The notes: generated by a model from the sequence alone, not told the origin. Shown: positions 26,962-35,238, counted from the first letter of the stretch. The stretch: 64,000 nt of DNA from Ferdinandcohnia humi_A (GCA_047608075.1 JBLKRX010000003.1:164749-228748), one strand, 5' to 3'. Numbers and translations are program-made.

Positions 26962-27141
26962 ATGGAAATGCGTAGAGCGAAACAAATCTTATCCTCATCC
27001 AATGATGTAACTGTTCATTACCATGGTACATCAGTCTGGATTGATAGCTGTGATGAAAATGGAAATATGTGCACCGTACATTTAAGAGGTAGGGAGCATG
27101 AGAAGAATACTGTTCCTGTTGAGGAACTTGAAGAGATATAA
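26962..27141 (+). CDS. sspH: Small acid-soluble spore protein, H type
   Basis: The 59-residue product begins MEMRRAKQILSSSNDVTVHYHG and continues with SVWIDSCDENGNMCTVHLR, ending VPVEELEEI. This is the layout of SspH-family minor SASPs: an N-terminal RAK-I-SS segment, a V-x-Y-x-G strand and a C-terminal V-x-V-x-E-L. SspH is made in the forespore and packed in the spore core. GGAGTG precedes the ATG at seven bases, and a terminator follows. A forespore (SigG) promoter is expected but I could not assign it with confidence. Confidence 0.85.
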   Translation: MEMRRAKQILSSSNDVTVHYHGTSVWIDSCDENGNMCTVHLRGREHEKNTVPVEELEEI

Positions 27142-27160
27142 ATTGTTTAGAGACATAACG

Positions 27161-27192
27161 AAAGCTCCCTAGCACAACGAGGGAGCTTTTCT
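27161..27192 (+). terminator. sspH terminator
   Basis: AAAGCTCCCT (27161-27170) pairs with AGGGAGCTTT (27180-27189), followed by TCT. The convergent small gene ends inside it at 27191. Confidence 0.8.
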
Positions 27193-27310
27193 AATCCCAA
27201 AATCCATTGAAATACTTTGCAAAAATATCTGAGCTGAAGTAAAAAAATGATGTAAGAAAAAACGCAATCAAAAGACCTGTTACTGTCCATCCAATCATTT
27301 CCTTGTTCAT
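27191..27310 (-). CDS. 39-residue membrane peptide, unknown function
   Basis: A short frame reads MNKEMIGWTVTGLLIAFFL and then TSFFYFSSDIFAKYFNGFWD. It has one membrane helix (about residues 5-24) and an aromatic C-terminus. GGGGAGATTGT precedes the ATG at good spacing, which is the main support for translation. It is convergent with sspH and its stop lies in the shared terminator stem. Confidence 0.6.
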   Translation of the reverse strand: MNKEMIGWTVTGLLIAFFLTSFFYFSSDIFAKYFNGFWD

Positions 27311-27379
27311 ACAATCTCCCCTTTATACATACTATTTACCTTTTTATAGTGATTCATTCTAAAAGGGTCATAAAATCAT

Positions 27380-27408
27380 AAAACCTCTAGGAATGTCCTA
27401 GAGGTTTT
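27380..27408. other. 12-bp perfect hairpin, orphan bidirectional terminator-like
   Basis: AAAACCTCTAGG (27380-27391) and CCTAGAGGTTTT (27397-27408) form a perfect stem with a 5-base loop. No gene ends here on either strand. Confidence 0.55.
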
Positions 27409-27447
27409 ACTATATATTTTAATAATAGGGGTAAGCGTTTTAAAAGG

Positions 27448-27477
27448 GCCCCTAATTAAGAGAGAGTAATTAGGGGC
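27448..27477. other. 11-bp hairpin without T-tract
   Basis: GCCCCTAATTA (27448-27458) and TAATTAGGGGC (27467-27477) pair perfectly around an AG-repeat loop. There is no T-run, so it is not a simple terminator. The remaining part of 27311-27660 shows no gene. Confidence 0.5.
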
Positions 27478-27660
27478 AAGAGAGAAATGAAAACTTCATA
27501 GAATTAGACGAGGATATTTGCAAAAGGTTTCACTTATTTATAAAAATTTTTTAAAAAATATAGTAATCTATAAAAATATGAAAAAAGGTTAATAAAATGG
27601 CATTCTTTTTTTATTGTCTGCATACAATTAGGACAAGCAGAATAGAGAGGGGAATGTAAA

Positions 27661-27819
27661 ATGGCGTATCCAGGATCAAAGGGTTGGTATGTAAAGGTGT
27701 TAAAGGAAAATGGTATTTACCAGCATCCCGTTGAACGAAAAAAATTGGAAACCTACAAAACTGCTATCCTACGAAGATTGTATTTTGATTTAGTTGTTGA
27801 TAAAGAAACGAAAAATTGA
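27661..27819 (+). CDS. Small YflJ/DUF2639-like protein
   Basis: The 52-residue product starts MAYPGSKGWYVKVLKENGI and contains HPVERKKLETYKTAILRRLYF. This resembles the small DUF2639/YflJ family of Bacillus as I remember it (PGSKGWYVKEL then a KLE-YKT helix). GAGGGG precedes the ATG at eight bases, and a terminator follows. The function is unknown. The family assignment is from memory. Confidence 0.7.
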   Translation: MAYPGSKGWYVKVLKENGIYQHPVERKKLETYKTAILRRLYFDLVVDKETKN

Positions 27820-27829
27820 TTGATTTAAA

Positions 27830-27858
27830 AAGTAGTACTATATAGTGCTGCTTTTTTA
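27830..27858 (+). terminator. Terminator of the YflJ-like gene
   Basis: AAGTAGTACT (27830-27839) pairs with AGTGCTGCTT (27844-27853, G-U pairs), followed by TTTTATT. Confidence 0.7.
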
Positions 27859-27881
27859 TTTGGTGCATTATTTGGGGAATT

Positions 27882-27908
27882 AAAAAAAGGCACAATAATT
27901 GTGCCTTT
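27882..27908 (-). terminator. Minus-strand terminator (glucosaminidase transcript)
   Basis: AAGGCACAAT (27887-27896) and ATTGTGCCTT (27898-27907) are inverted. On the minus strand the stem is followed by TTTTTTT. It would end transcripts of the minus-strand gene at 28119 after reading through the intervening repeat. Confidence 0.6.
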
Positions 27909-27918
27909 CAGACTGTTG

Positions 27919-28088
27919 ACAAACGCTCGCATACTGCCTTGCTTGCTTTGCTCGGACGCTAATGAAGATAACTTCTATTCGTGTCATCGACAAGCTGCGC
28001 GCCTTGTCTGACAAGCTTTTTCAAGACAGTCTGTAGATATAAAAACTCTACTTTTTTCATTCCGAATAAGTGTACACAAAGTCACATT
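27919..28088 (+). repeat. Dispersed intergenic repeat, copy 1 (170 bp)
   Basis: It shares ACAAAYGCTCG, ATACWGC, GCTGCGCGCCTT and GTGTASACAAAGTCA in the same order and spacing with 38653-38823. An outer inverted repeat CAGACTGT (27909-27916) and ACAGTCTG (28026-28033) flanks most of this copy. No coding potential is visible. Confidence 0.6.
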
Positions 28089-28118
28089 AACGGTGCCTTT
28101 AACGCGCCACTTTAGCGA

Positions 28119-28847
28119 CTATAATGTTTGGTTTACTTTAACGTCATTCATAATAGAAACGATATTTTTGACCCAATTATTATTAAGGCCAGATTGGTCA
28201 TTTTTAGCTTGATTTGGTGCATAGGTAGTCTGGATTTCTCCGATTGTTTCTTTCCCATTCTCAACATAATATTCTTTTAGATAAATGGCTTTAAATCGAA
28301 TACTATCTTCAATGGAATTAAACTTTTGCCATTTGGTACCACCTTTGACTAACTCTTCACAACCTGGGTTTGGATAATTTTCACCAAAAATATTCTCATA
28401 TATATCAGGCATACATGTAATTCCACCAATATTATTCCACGGTGCGTCGGCCAAGTCCGAATCTCCCCAACCAGTCTCTTGGGCAGCAAGGGCTGCAAGA
28501 AACACTGGATCGATATTTTGTTCTTCTCCAGACTTAACAAAGTCTTGACCTAGTCCCTTTAAGTTCCCTTTAAGATGCTTGTCCAATTCTTGACCAGTAA
28601 TTTGATTCTCTATATTTTCCCGTTCAATCTTATAATTTTTAGATGCCTTCACCACTTGCTGAGGTGTATCTTCTTTTTTACTTTTTGTATTTATTTGTTT
28701 AGCGGTAGTAGTGGTTGTTGGATCAGATTTTGTATGTTCAGCTTTTGTGGAATGCATCGTTACAAAAATACTTGCTCCGATTATACATAAAAAGCCGATA
28801 ATAAATAGAAGGGCATGACGTTTTCTTGATAGAGTTGAGATGTTCAT
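28119..28847 (-). CDS. Secreted N-acetylglucosaminidase-like protein (glucosaminidase/GH73 domain)
   Basis: The 242-residue protein has a membrane anchor or uncleaved signal at residues 12-32, a Thr/Lys-rich linker (35-75) and a glucosaminidase domain (about 90-235). The catalytic Glu is predicted in LAALAAQETGWGDSD (about 118-132). NNIGGI and the KWQKFNSIEDSIRFKAIYL stretch are typical of this lysozyme-like fold. It should cleave the peptidoglycan glycan backbone outside the membrane. AAGGAGGTAGGA precedes the ATG. The two Cys in the domain may form a disulphide. Confidence 0.85.
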   Translation of the reverse strand: MNISTLSRKRHALLFIIGFLCIIGASIFVTMHSTKAEHTKSDPTTTTTAKQINTKSKKEDTPQQVVKASKNYKIERENIENQITGQELDKHLKGNLKGLGQDFVKSGEEQNIDPVFLAALAAQETGWGDSDLADAPWNNIGGITCMPDIYENIFGENYPNPGCEELVKGGTKWQKFNSIEDSIRFKAIYLKEYYVENGKETIGEIQTTYAPNQAKNDQSGLNNNWVKNIVSIMNDVKVNQTL

Positions 28848-29502
28848 ATATCCTACCTCCTTCGTAAAACCCTTTTCCTAAGACAGCCACTATCGTAACA
28901 TATTAACATGACAAAACAGTTACAAAGACTTTTTAAAAGTATGACTAGAATTATAGTGCTTTGTAATATTGTTGGTGGAAATTAGAATGACAGTATGCCC
29001 CACTTTCTAGCTAACAGTCTTTGAGTACCTCTATTAAAGCTTGGGCATGAAGATATGTAATGAAATTGTCTATTAGTGCCGTGGAGGTAGTTTTTTCAAA
29101 AGTAAAGAAAGTAAAGATGCTAACATAGTTTTCAATGTCCAGCGGAAGCAGCCTGCACTTCTAGGTCAACTAACTTTTTGCAAGAAAAGTCAAAGAACCA
29201 CTTTTTTGTAACAGAACATTTGTTTGTCTAGGGTGAACAAGGCGCTTGCGCATTTTTAGGTAAAAGGGTATCAAGAACTCCTATTGATGCCAGAACAACG
29301 AAAAAAATAGCCTCAAGAGGGTTACTAAGAGCGAGTGTTAATGTACAACCCGTAAATTATCCGATTACAAAAGCAAACTTATAATTTAGCTTCACATTAC
29401 TCCCACACACCATCCGATACCTATTTGACCCTCATGGTAGATAAACCACATACATAACAGTAAACCCACCAGGTATACCCAATGGGGTCAAAAGTATAAA
29501 AT
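28848..29502. other. 655-bp stretch without an intact gene; contains a decayed repeat
   Basis: The left part is the promoter region of the glucosaminidase gene. The segment 29131-29256 looks like a degenerate copy of a repeat common in Bacillus and Geobacillus intergenic DNA, bounded by TGTCCAGCGG and GGCGCTTGCGC. A further partial match to its left end is at 21390-21412. After it, 29232-29384 reads on the plus strand as an uninterrupted but start-less frame (KRVSRTPIDARTTKKIASRG), possibly a gene remnant. Confidence 0.45.
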
Positions 29503-30186
29503 CTACATAAAAAACAAAAAGTGGGCCTCAATCGTTGCGGAGATTTTTAATTCACCAGGTTGTATAGGTGTAGCAGCTTCGCTAACTGCGAGCAATTTAG
29601 CTTGAAATGGAATGGGTGGAGGCGTTTGACTTAGTTCTTGAATTTTTATAGGTATCTTTTGGAGCTGAACTCCTAGCTTCATAGATAAGGCATTGGCTTT
29701 AGATTGGGCGTTAGTTAAAGCAAGAGTTAGTGCTTGATTATAAAAAGAGTCTAGATTTTGAACAGAGAACTCTATAGATGTTACAGTATTTGCTCCGCTT
29801 TTTATGGCAGTGTCTACAATCGTACCGGTTTGATTGATAGAGGGGGTGGTTATTTGAAGCATATGAATGACCCTATATCCTCGTAAGGTTTGCTTAGAAT
29901 TCTCATAGTCATATAGTATTTCAATTCGGTAGTCGACTGTTTTTATGTTTTGTTGAGTGATTCCTATTCCTAGGAGAGATTGAATGACTCGATTTGTCCT
30001 TTGATTATTTTCCTCTTGAGCTTGGGTCAACTCATTATTTTCAGAAATTACACCTAATGTAATGGTAGACATTGTAGGTGTTGTGGCTACTGACCCTTCA
30101 CCTAAAACCTTTAATATATTCTCTTCATTTTGATCACGGACATTTCTTGAAGGAAGATTGTACATGCTCGGTTGTAGATAGTACAT
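29503..30186 (-). CDS. SIMPL domain protein (DUF541)
   Basis: The 227-residue protein is dominated by one SIMPL domain: an N-terminal beta strand region with TISTITLGVISE, the central GITQQNIKTVDYRIEILYDY, then GYRVIHMLQIT and ALTNAQSKANALSMKLG. It lacks an obvious signal peptide, unlike many SIMPL proteins. The longer frame to 30216 overlaps the ribosome site GAGGTG, so ATG 30186 is used. The function is unknown; family members are surface or periplasmic proteins. Confidence 0.83.
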   Translation of the reverse strand: MYYLQPSMYNLPSRNVRDQNEENILKVLGEGSVATTPTMSTITLGVISENNELTQAQEENNQRTNRVIQSLLGIGITQQNIKTVDYRIEILYDYENSKQTLRGYRVIHMLQITTPSINQTGTIVDTAIKSGANTVTSIEFSVQNLDSFYNQALTLALTNAQSKANALSMKLGVQLQKIPIKIQELSQTPPPIPFQAKLLAVSEAATPIQPGELKISATIEAHFLFFM

Positions 30187-30254
30187 AAACACACCTCTCA
30201 TCGGGGGAGATATCATTAGTGTATTAAGATCCTTTGAAGTGTGTGTATAAAAAA

Positions 30255-30298
30255 AGAGATATCATTCGTTCGCAAATTTGTGAACAATTGATATCTTT
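30255..30298. terminator. Long-stem terminator between two minus-strand genes
   Basis: GATATCA (30258-30264) pairs with TGATATC (30289-30295), with inner GTTC and GAAC arms. On the minus strand it is followed by CTCTTTTTTTAT, just after the stop of the gene at 30300. Confidence 0.7.
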
Positions 30299-30299
30299 T

Positions 30300-30680
30300 T
30301 TAAATGGATTCTTTCCATGCTTTACACATAAATTTTGCATCAGAAGAAAGTAATTTTTGAGCATCTTCTCTTTCAAACAAAGATATATGCTCTGTATAAA
30401 TACGCTTAGCTAACGATAAATGTAACTCCCGAATATATTGATTCACAATATTTAGGATGGTTTTTTCTTTAGGTGTAAGGGAGTCAAAAGTACCTAATTC
30501 TTTTTCTTCTTTTATAATCTTCACCAATTGTTTGGCATTGTCATTTAGCAAATGGTAGTTTTTTGCTTCCGTTAGACGTTTCCATTCGATAAGTATTAAA
30601 TCACGTGCTCTTGAAAAGTTCTTTTCATTTACCATTGTATTTATGAGAAGAGCTACACTTTCTATCTTCAATTTGGTCAC
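30300..30680 (-). CDS. Hypothetical helical protein
   Basis: The 126-residue product has no membrane segment and should be all helical (FSRARDLILIEWKRLTEA, then NDNAKQLVKIIKEEKEL). It begins at a GTG (30680) with AGGGA a few bases upstream. I do not recognise the family. It has its own terminator and is divergent from the MFS gene at 30978. Confidence 0.6.
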   Translation of the reverse strand: MTKLKIESVALLINTMVNEKNFSRARDLILIEWKRLTEAKNYHLLNDNAKQLVKIIKEEKELGTFDSLTPKEKTILNIVNQYIRELHLSLAKRIYTEHISLFEREDAQKLLSSDAKFMCKAWKESI

Positions 30681-30780
30681 CTATCCCTGGGAATATATAC
30701 CTAAATCATATATAAGTATTTATTCCTAGTCAATTATGATTTTTGAGAATATAAAGAATTATTTTATTATAAACCATCTA

Positions 30781-30835
30781 TTGATTAACTAACGTTTGTT
30801 AGTTATAATTTGATTGCTAAGCTAACGATTGTTAG
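30781..30835 (+). promoter_or_regulatory. SigA promoter with paired TetR-type operators upstream of the MFS gene
   Basis: The -35 TTGATT (30781-30786) and -10 TATAAT (30804-30809) are 17 bp apart. One palindrome, CTAACGTTTGTTAG (30789-30802), fills the spacer, and a second, CTAACGATTGTTAG (30822-30835), lies just after the -10, 33 bp away. The same arrangement is found at 39709-39762. Confidence 0.75.
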
Positions 30836-30898
30836 TAATGTTCAATTCAGGAAGAAAATGTGTATTGTCAAAAAATGAAAAGCCAACTAAAAAAATAG

Positions 30899-30926
30899 TT
30901 GACAATATAGGATAGGGGGGTATAGT
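30899..30926 (+). promoter_or_regulatory. Second promoter of the MFS gene
   Basis: TTGACA (30899-30904) and TATAGT (30921-30926) with a 16-bp spacer, 52 bp before the MFS start codon. It lies downstream of the operator pair. Confidence 0.5.
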
Positions 30927-30977
30927 ATATAAAATAATAAAAGAAATATTTCCCAAATAATTGGAGGGTTATCTGTT

Positions 30978-32327
30978 ATGCAAACTCAAGCATTAGATAT
31001 TAAACAAAATCCAACTCGAATTACAAATCAAGTTGTCGTGTTTACTTTTTTAATAGGAGTTTTTATGGGGGCTTTGGATCACGGGATTGTAGGTCCTGCA
31101 CTTAGTTCTATTCTTGAATCCTTTCAAGTCTCTGCATCTTGGGGGACGTGGAGCTTTACCATCTATACACTTACATTTGCAATTAGTATTCCAATTTTAA
31201 GTAAGTTATCAGACAGAATTGGAAGAAAGCAAACCTTTATGTTAGGAATAACAGTATTTGCAATTGGTTCCTTAGTAGCAGCTGTTGCCGTGAATTTCCC
31301 AATGTTTTTACTAGGAAGAGCTATTCAGGCAATCGGAAGTGGGGGTATTTTTCCAATTACGTCTGCACAAATTGCTGCTACTTACCCACCTGAAAAAAGA
31401 GGTAGAGCACTAGGCTATGTTGGCGTAGCTTTTGGTATTGGAACCATACTCGGTCCATCTGTTGGTGGATTAATTATTTCACATTTCGATTGGCAATGGA
31501 TCTTTTTAATCAATATCCCAATCTCTGTTATCGTGTTGTTAGTAATTGCAGGTTACAAACAATCCCAACAGATTATGATTAAACCAATTGATTTTAAAGG
31601 AATCTTTTTACTAAGTGTAACGATTTTAGGCATTATGTTTGGAATTAGTAGTGGTAATTGGATCTTTATTCTAGTAGGTGTATTACTGATCCCAATACTT
31701 ATACTTGTTGAAAGAAAGCAAGCTGACCCAATTTTGAATATTTCGTATTTTACACGAAAATCAACTGTTATTATCTTAGTAGCATCTTTATTTTCAGGAC
31801 TGGTAATGGCAACATCAATTAACTTTTTACCTTATTTTTCTGAAACCATTCTTGAGATGAAAAAAGGCAATTCAGGAATTGTTGTTACGCCATTTGCTAT
31901 TGCTTCAACAATTGCTTCATTAATTGGTGGTTATTTAAGTGATAAGTTTGGTGCAAAAAGAATACTTATTCTTGGTTTTATCATTTCCTTGATGGGTTCA
32001 TTAACATTAGCAACCATGGTATCTACGATTGAAGTATTTATAGCTGTCATTTTTGTGATGGGATTTGGAGTCGGCATTATTATTGGAGCACCATTAAATA
32101 TGCTAATCATGCAGGTTATTAACCCACTTGAAACAGGGATGGCAATGGGGTACCTAAGTTTATCTAGATCAATCGGATCGACAATTGGCCCAGCAATTGG
32201 GGGAGCTTTCATAGCAAGCTATTCATCTGGCTTCACCTATTTGTTTATCAGTAGTTCAATTATTTCTATTATAAGTATCATCCTCGTATGGGTTTTCTTA
32301 AAAAATAATGTGAAGAAAGCGATATAG
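30978..32327 (+). CDS. MFS drug exporter (DHA2-like)
   Basis: The 449-residue transporter begins with a soluble tail and then the helix-1 motif FMGALDHGIVGPAL typical of the DHA2/EmrB-QacA group. Motif A reads LSDRIGRKQTFMLG, and motif C-like GIGTILGPSVGG is in helix 5. About 12-14 helices are predicted. It is likely a proton-coupled exporter of hydrophobic compounds. Regulation by a TetR repressor is suggested by the paired operators in the promoter. The thioredoxin-fold gene starts 18 bp after its stop, so the two form an operon. Confidence 0.87.
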   Translation: MQTQALDIKQNPTRITNQVVVFTFLIGVFMGALDHGIVGPALSSILESFQVSASWGTWSFTIYTLTFAISIPILSKLSDRIGRKQTFMLGITVFAIGSLVAAVAVNFPMFLLGRAIQAIGSGGIFPITSAQIAATYPPEKRGRALGYVGVAFGIGTILGPSVGGLIISHFDWQWIFLINIPISVIVLLVIAGYKQSQQIMIKPIDFKGIFLLSVTILGIMFGISSGNWIFILVGVLLIPILILVERKQADPILNISYFTRKSTVIILVASLFSGLVMATSINFLPYFSETILEMKKGNSGIVVTPFAIASTIASLIGGYLSDKFGAKRILILGFIISLMGSLTLATMVSTIEVFIAVIFVMGFGVGIIIGAPLNMLIMQVINPLETGMAMGYLSLSRSIGSTIGPAIGGAFIASYSSGFTYLFISSSIISIISIILVWVFLKNNVKKAI

Positions 32328-32345
32328 ACGACGGGAGTGTTAAAA

Positions 32346-32627
32346 ATGAGTAAGGATTTGATTCTTGAACTTTATACAAGACCAACATGCTCAGATTGCC
32401 AAGAGGCAAAAAAATTCCTTGCATCTAAAGGCATTTCATACATTGATAAGGATGTCAGCAAGGACGAATCATTAGAACTGGAAATGAAACAAATATCAGG
32501 AACCAGAATAGTTCCATCATTCGCCTTCTACAAAAAAGGTCTTTTTGGCAACAAAAAAATCGTAAAAAACATAATCGGCTTCGAAATAAACAAACAAGAA
32601 ATCAAACAACTACTAAACGTTAATTAA
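32346..32627 (+). CDS. Glutaredoxin-like thioredoxin-fold protein
   Basis: The 93-residue protein has the active-site motif PTCSDCQEAKKFL (CSDC at residues 14-17), the cis-Pro in RIVPSFAF and a beta-alpha-beta-alpha fold of glutaredoxin type. ATG 32346 follows GGGAGTG. It probably reduces disulphides or senses redox state. It follows the MFS exporter by 18 bp, so expression is probably shared. The C-terminal half is Lys-rich. Confidence 0.85.
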   Translation: MSKDLILELYTRPTCSDCQEAKKFLASKGISYIDKDVSKDESLELEMKQISGTRIVPSFAFYKKGLFGNKKIVKNIIGFEINKQEIKQLLNVN

Positions 32628-32731
32628 GACCATGGGGACGGTTCTCCTGGTTCGCTTTTTAGGAACTGAATCAGTGAAACTGCAAATGAGAGCTGTTAAC
32701 ACTGTAATCATATTAGGATTCATCTTTGAAC

Positions 32732-32993
32732 AAGGCTGTTATCGTAAATTTTGTTGTTTTTCACATTTGTAAGCGGAAATACACTCACTTTCCGCGGGTG
32801 AACAGTATGTCTCCTCGCTTCGCAGCGGGGTCTCGGATGGCTCGCTCTTCACGCAGGACTCTGAAATAGATTCCTTGAGTTAACCCACGCGCGGAGAAAA
32901 TGCGAATGCGTTTTTGAGGAGTCTCGCATATTTCAGCCGGTTTCTACAATCAATATTTTAGGTGATACCAACAAATTTTTAGAAAACAGCCTT
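32732..32993 (+). mobile_element. MITE-like element, copy C (AGGCT-terminus family, different core)
   Basis: A 262-bp element starting AAGGCTGTTATCGTAAATTT and, read inverted from its right end, AAGGCTGTTTTCTAAAAATT. The inverted similarity continues outwards (TTTGAAC on the left, GATCAAA on the right). The ends match those of copies A and B, but the core (CTTTCCGCGG, CTTCGCAGCGGGG) is different. There are no genes inside. Confidence 0.65.
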
Positions 32994-33026
32994 GATCAAA
33001 ATGGATAAATGAAAAGGGGTATAAAA

Positions 33027-33908
33027 ATGAACATAACAAAAACAAACCTTAATGAAGAAGCTAAAAGTAGATATATGAACGCCTATGCACAAAGCTTAGA
33101 GCTTTGGCCGGAGGACACGAAATCTTATTATATTCGAACTTTGTTTGGTGACACACATGTTCTTGAAACAGGTGTAGAGGATAATCCACCACTCATCTTG
33201 TTACACGGTGGAAGTATGAGTTCAACTATGTGGTACCCAAATGTGTCAGAATGGAATAAGCATTATCGGGTTTTGGCAATTGATATTTTAGGTGATAAGA
33301 ATAAAAGTGTACCAGAAAAGACTTATAATGATAGGGAGGATCATGCGAAATGGCTTGCTGAGACTTTGGATGAAATGCAAATCAAAGAGTCAAAAATGGT
33401 TGGCTTGTCTTATGGGGCGTTAAATTTGATTAACTTCCTGCAATATTATCCAAATAGGGTAAGTAAAGGGGTCATTATGAGCCCGGCGGAAACCTTCGTT
33501 CCTTTTAACCCTGAATTTTATACGTATGCGTTTGGAATGGTACAAAATGAAAAAGGTGTAGACAACTTTTTAGAATGGTTATTTAATGACAGGTACACTG
33601 TTCATTCATATATTAAGGAACAGCTCGTTTCTGGTATGATGTGGATAGAGGAGGCTCGTGGTTCCAAGCCAAAGAGTAGTGGTTTTCCGTATGTGTTCAC
33701 AGATGATGAACTTTCAACAATTCAAACGGACCTGCTACTTCTTCTAGGAGAAAATGAAGTCATGTACAATCCGAGTGAAGTAATAGCAAGAGCCACAAGG
33801 GTAGTTCCAACTATTACAGTAGAATTAGTAGAAAAGGCAGGCCATTTAGTATCGATGGAACAGTCCACATATATTAATAAGCGTGTCTTAGACTATTTAC
33901 GTGGTTAG
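33027..33908 (+). CDS. Alpha/beta hydrolase
   Basis: The 293-residue hydrolase has the oxyanion motif LLHGGSMSS (about 57-65), the nucleophile elbow GLSYGA (Ser near 131), an acid in the LLLGENEVMY strand and the catalytic His in AGHLVSME. This is the carboxylesterase/haloperoxidase-type fold. ATG 33027 follows AAAGGGG at good spacing. The element at 32732-32993 ends 33 bp upstream of its start. The substrate cannot be read from sequence. Confidence 0.83.
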   Translation: MNITKTNLNEEAKSRYMNAYAQSLELWPEDTKSYYIRTLFGDTHVLETGVEDNPPLILLHGGSMSSTMWYPNVSEWNKHYRVLAIDILGDKNKSVPEKTYNDREDHAKWLAETLDEMQIKESKMVGLSYGALNLINFLQYYPNRVSKGVIMSPAETFVPFNPEFYTYAFGMVQNEKGVDNFLEWLFNDRYTVHSYIKEQLVSGMMWIEEARGSKPKSSGFPYVFTDDELSTIQTDLLLLLGENEVMYNPSEVIARATRVVPTITVELVEKAGHLVSMEQSTYINKRVLDYLRG

Positions 33909-33920
33909 GTCTAACACACG

Positions 33921-34076
33921 ATGTTTTCCGTTTTCTATCAAAGATATAAATTACTCGTTTGGGGAATTCTAACTCTCTCTCTTTTATCGGGAGCAGCTTC
34001 TAAGTCTCTTCATGGTTCGCTTTGGGAAGCCTATTTGAATGGCGGTTTAGGTGTCATTACTTTGATCATATTTTAA
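33921..34076 (+). CDS. Possible 51-residue membrane peptide
   Basis: A short frame, MFSVFYQRYKLLVWGILTL onward, has two hydrophobic stretches separated by SKSLHGSLWEAYLNG. It lies between two plus-strand genes. No strong ribosome binding site precedes it, so it may be translated by readthrough coupling from the upstream gene (12-bp gap) or not at all. Confidence 0.35.
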   Translation: MFSVFYQRYKLLVWGILTLSLLSGAASKSLHGSLWEAYLNGGLGVITLIIF

Positions 34077-34131
34077 GTAACTTAGAGCAAAGCCAAAAAA
34101 GACAAAAATCAAAAATGATAGAGGTGTATCA

Positions 34132-35094
34132 ATGAAGGTTGTAATTCTAGATGATTGGGAGCAATTCTTTTATCACCATCCAGAAATTGAACGTTTAAGA
34201 AAGCATTTTGATGTACAGATTTTTCAAGATCACCCAAGTCACGAAGAACTAATAAGTAGAATAGAAGATGCTGATATCATCCTTCCTATAAGAGATAGAA
34301 CTACGTTTTCAAAGGACGTTTTACGAAAACTAAAAAATATTAAACTGATTGCTCAGACTGGTGCTGGGATAGAACATATTGATATGAATGAGGCAAATCG
34401 GTTACAGATACCAATTGCAACAACTCCTGGAGGTTCCGCTGGTGTAATTGAACTAATTTTTGGCTTTATTATCATGTATTCACGAAAACTCCTGTCATTA
34501 GATAATGATGTCAAGAACGGTTTCTGGCCACAAACAGTAGGTTTAGGACTAGAAGGAAAAACTATAGGGATTATTGGCTTAGGAAAGATTGGAACTGGCG
34601 TTGCGAAAATTGCCAAGGCATTTAATATGAAAGTAATCGCCTGGGGGCCACGTTTAACACCGGAAAGAGCGGAGGAACAAGATGTTGTTTATACTCCTTT
34701 TGAACAATTAGTCGCAGAATCTCAATACATAGTGACGGCAGTACGACTTGTTCCTGAAACTAGAAATCTAGTAAACTCGCGACATTTTGACTTAATGAGG
34801 AAAGATGCTTTTTTTATCAATACCTCAAGAGGTGATGTAGTAGATGAAGATGCATTGCTAGAAGCACTTATGGAAAAGAGAATCGGTGGGGCAGGGCTTG
34901 ATGTGTTTTCAAAGGAGCCACTTAATGAAGACCATCCATTCCTGTCGTTGGAAAATGTCATACTTTCTCCACATATTGGATGGAAGACGGAAAATATGTT
35001 CAATCAATTTTTAACAACTTCAGTAGATAACATCATTTCATTTATAGTAGATAAAAAACCTAAGAGAATTAAAAATCCAGAGTCTCTAGATTAA
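34132..35094 (+). CDS. D-isomer-specific 2-hydroxyacid dehydrogenase
   Basis: The 320-residue NAD-dependent enzyme has the Rossmann motif GLGKIGTGVAKIAKAF (about 147-162). The catalytic residues are Arg in TSRGDVVDEDALLEAL, Glu, and His in SPHIGWKT (about 285). It resembles phosphoglycerate-dehydrogenase-like and glyoxylate reductase-like members of unknown substrate. AGAGGTG precedes the ATG and a strong terminator follows, so it appears monocistronic or a tail of the upstream hydrolase unit. Confidence 0.87.
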   Translation: MKVVILDDWEQFFYHHPEIERLRKHFDVQIFQDHPSHEELISRIEDADIILPIRDRTTFSKDVLRKLKNIKLIAQTGAGIEHIDMNEANRLQIPIATTPGGSAGVIELIFGFIIMYSRKLLSLDNDVKNGFWPQTVGLGLEGKTIGIIGLGKIGTGVAKIAKAFNMKVIAWGPRLTPERAEEQDVVYTPFEQLVAESQYIVTAVRLVPETRNLVNSRHFDLMRKDAFFINTSRGDVVDEDALLEALMEKRIGGAGLDVFSKEPLNEDHPFLSLENVILSPHIGWKTENMFNQFLTTSVDNIISFIVDKKPKRIKNPESLD

Positions 35095-35107
35095 AAATAG
35101 TTCGATC

Positions 35108-35160
35108 GAGGTAAAACAAGCTTGGTTAGTACTATCCTGACATACTTTGTTTTACCTCTT
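35108..35160 (+). terminator. Terminator of the hydroxyacid dehydrogenase gene
   Basis: GAGGTAAAACAA (35108-35119) pairs with TTGTTTTACCTC (35147-35158), a 12-bp perfect stem with a long loop. Confidence 0.7.
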
Positions 35161-35238
35161 CGAATCCAGTTTTTGAAAGATTTGTGAACTTTACAAAAAT
35201 GTATTGAAATTCCATTGGAAAAAATATACTATTTATTT

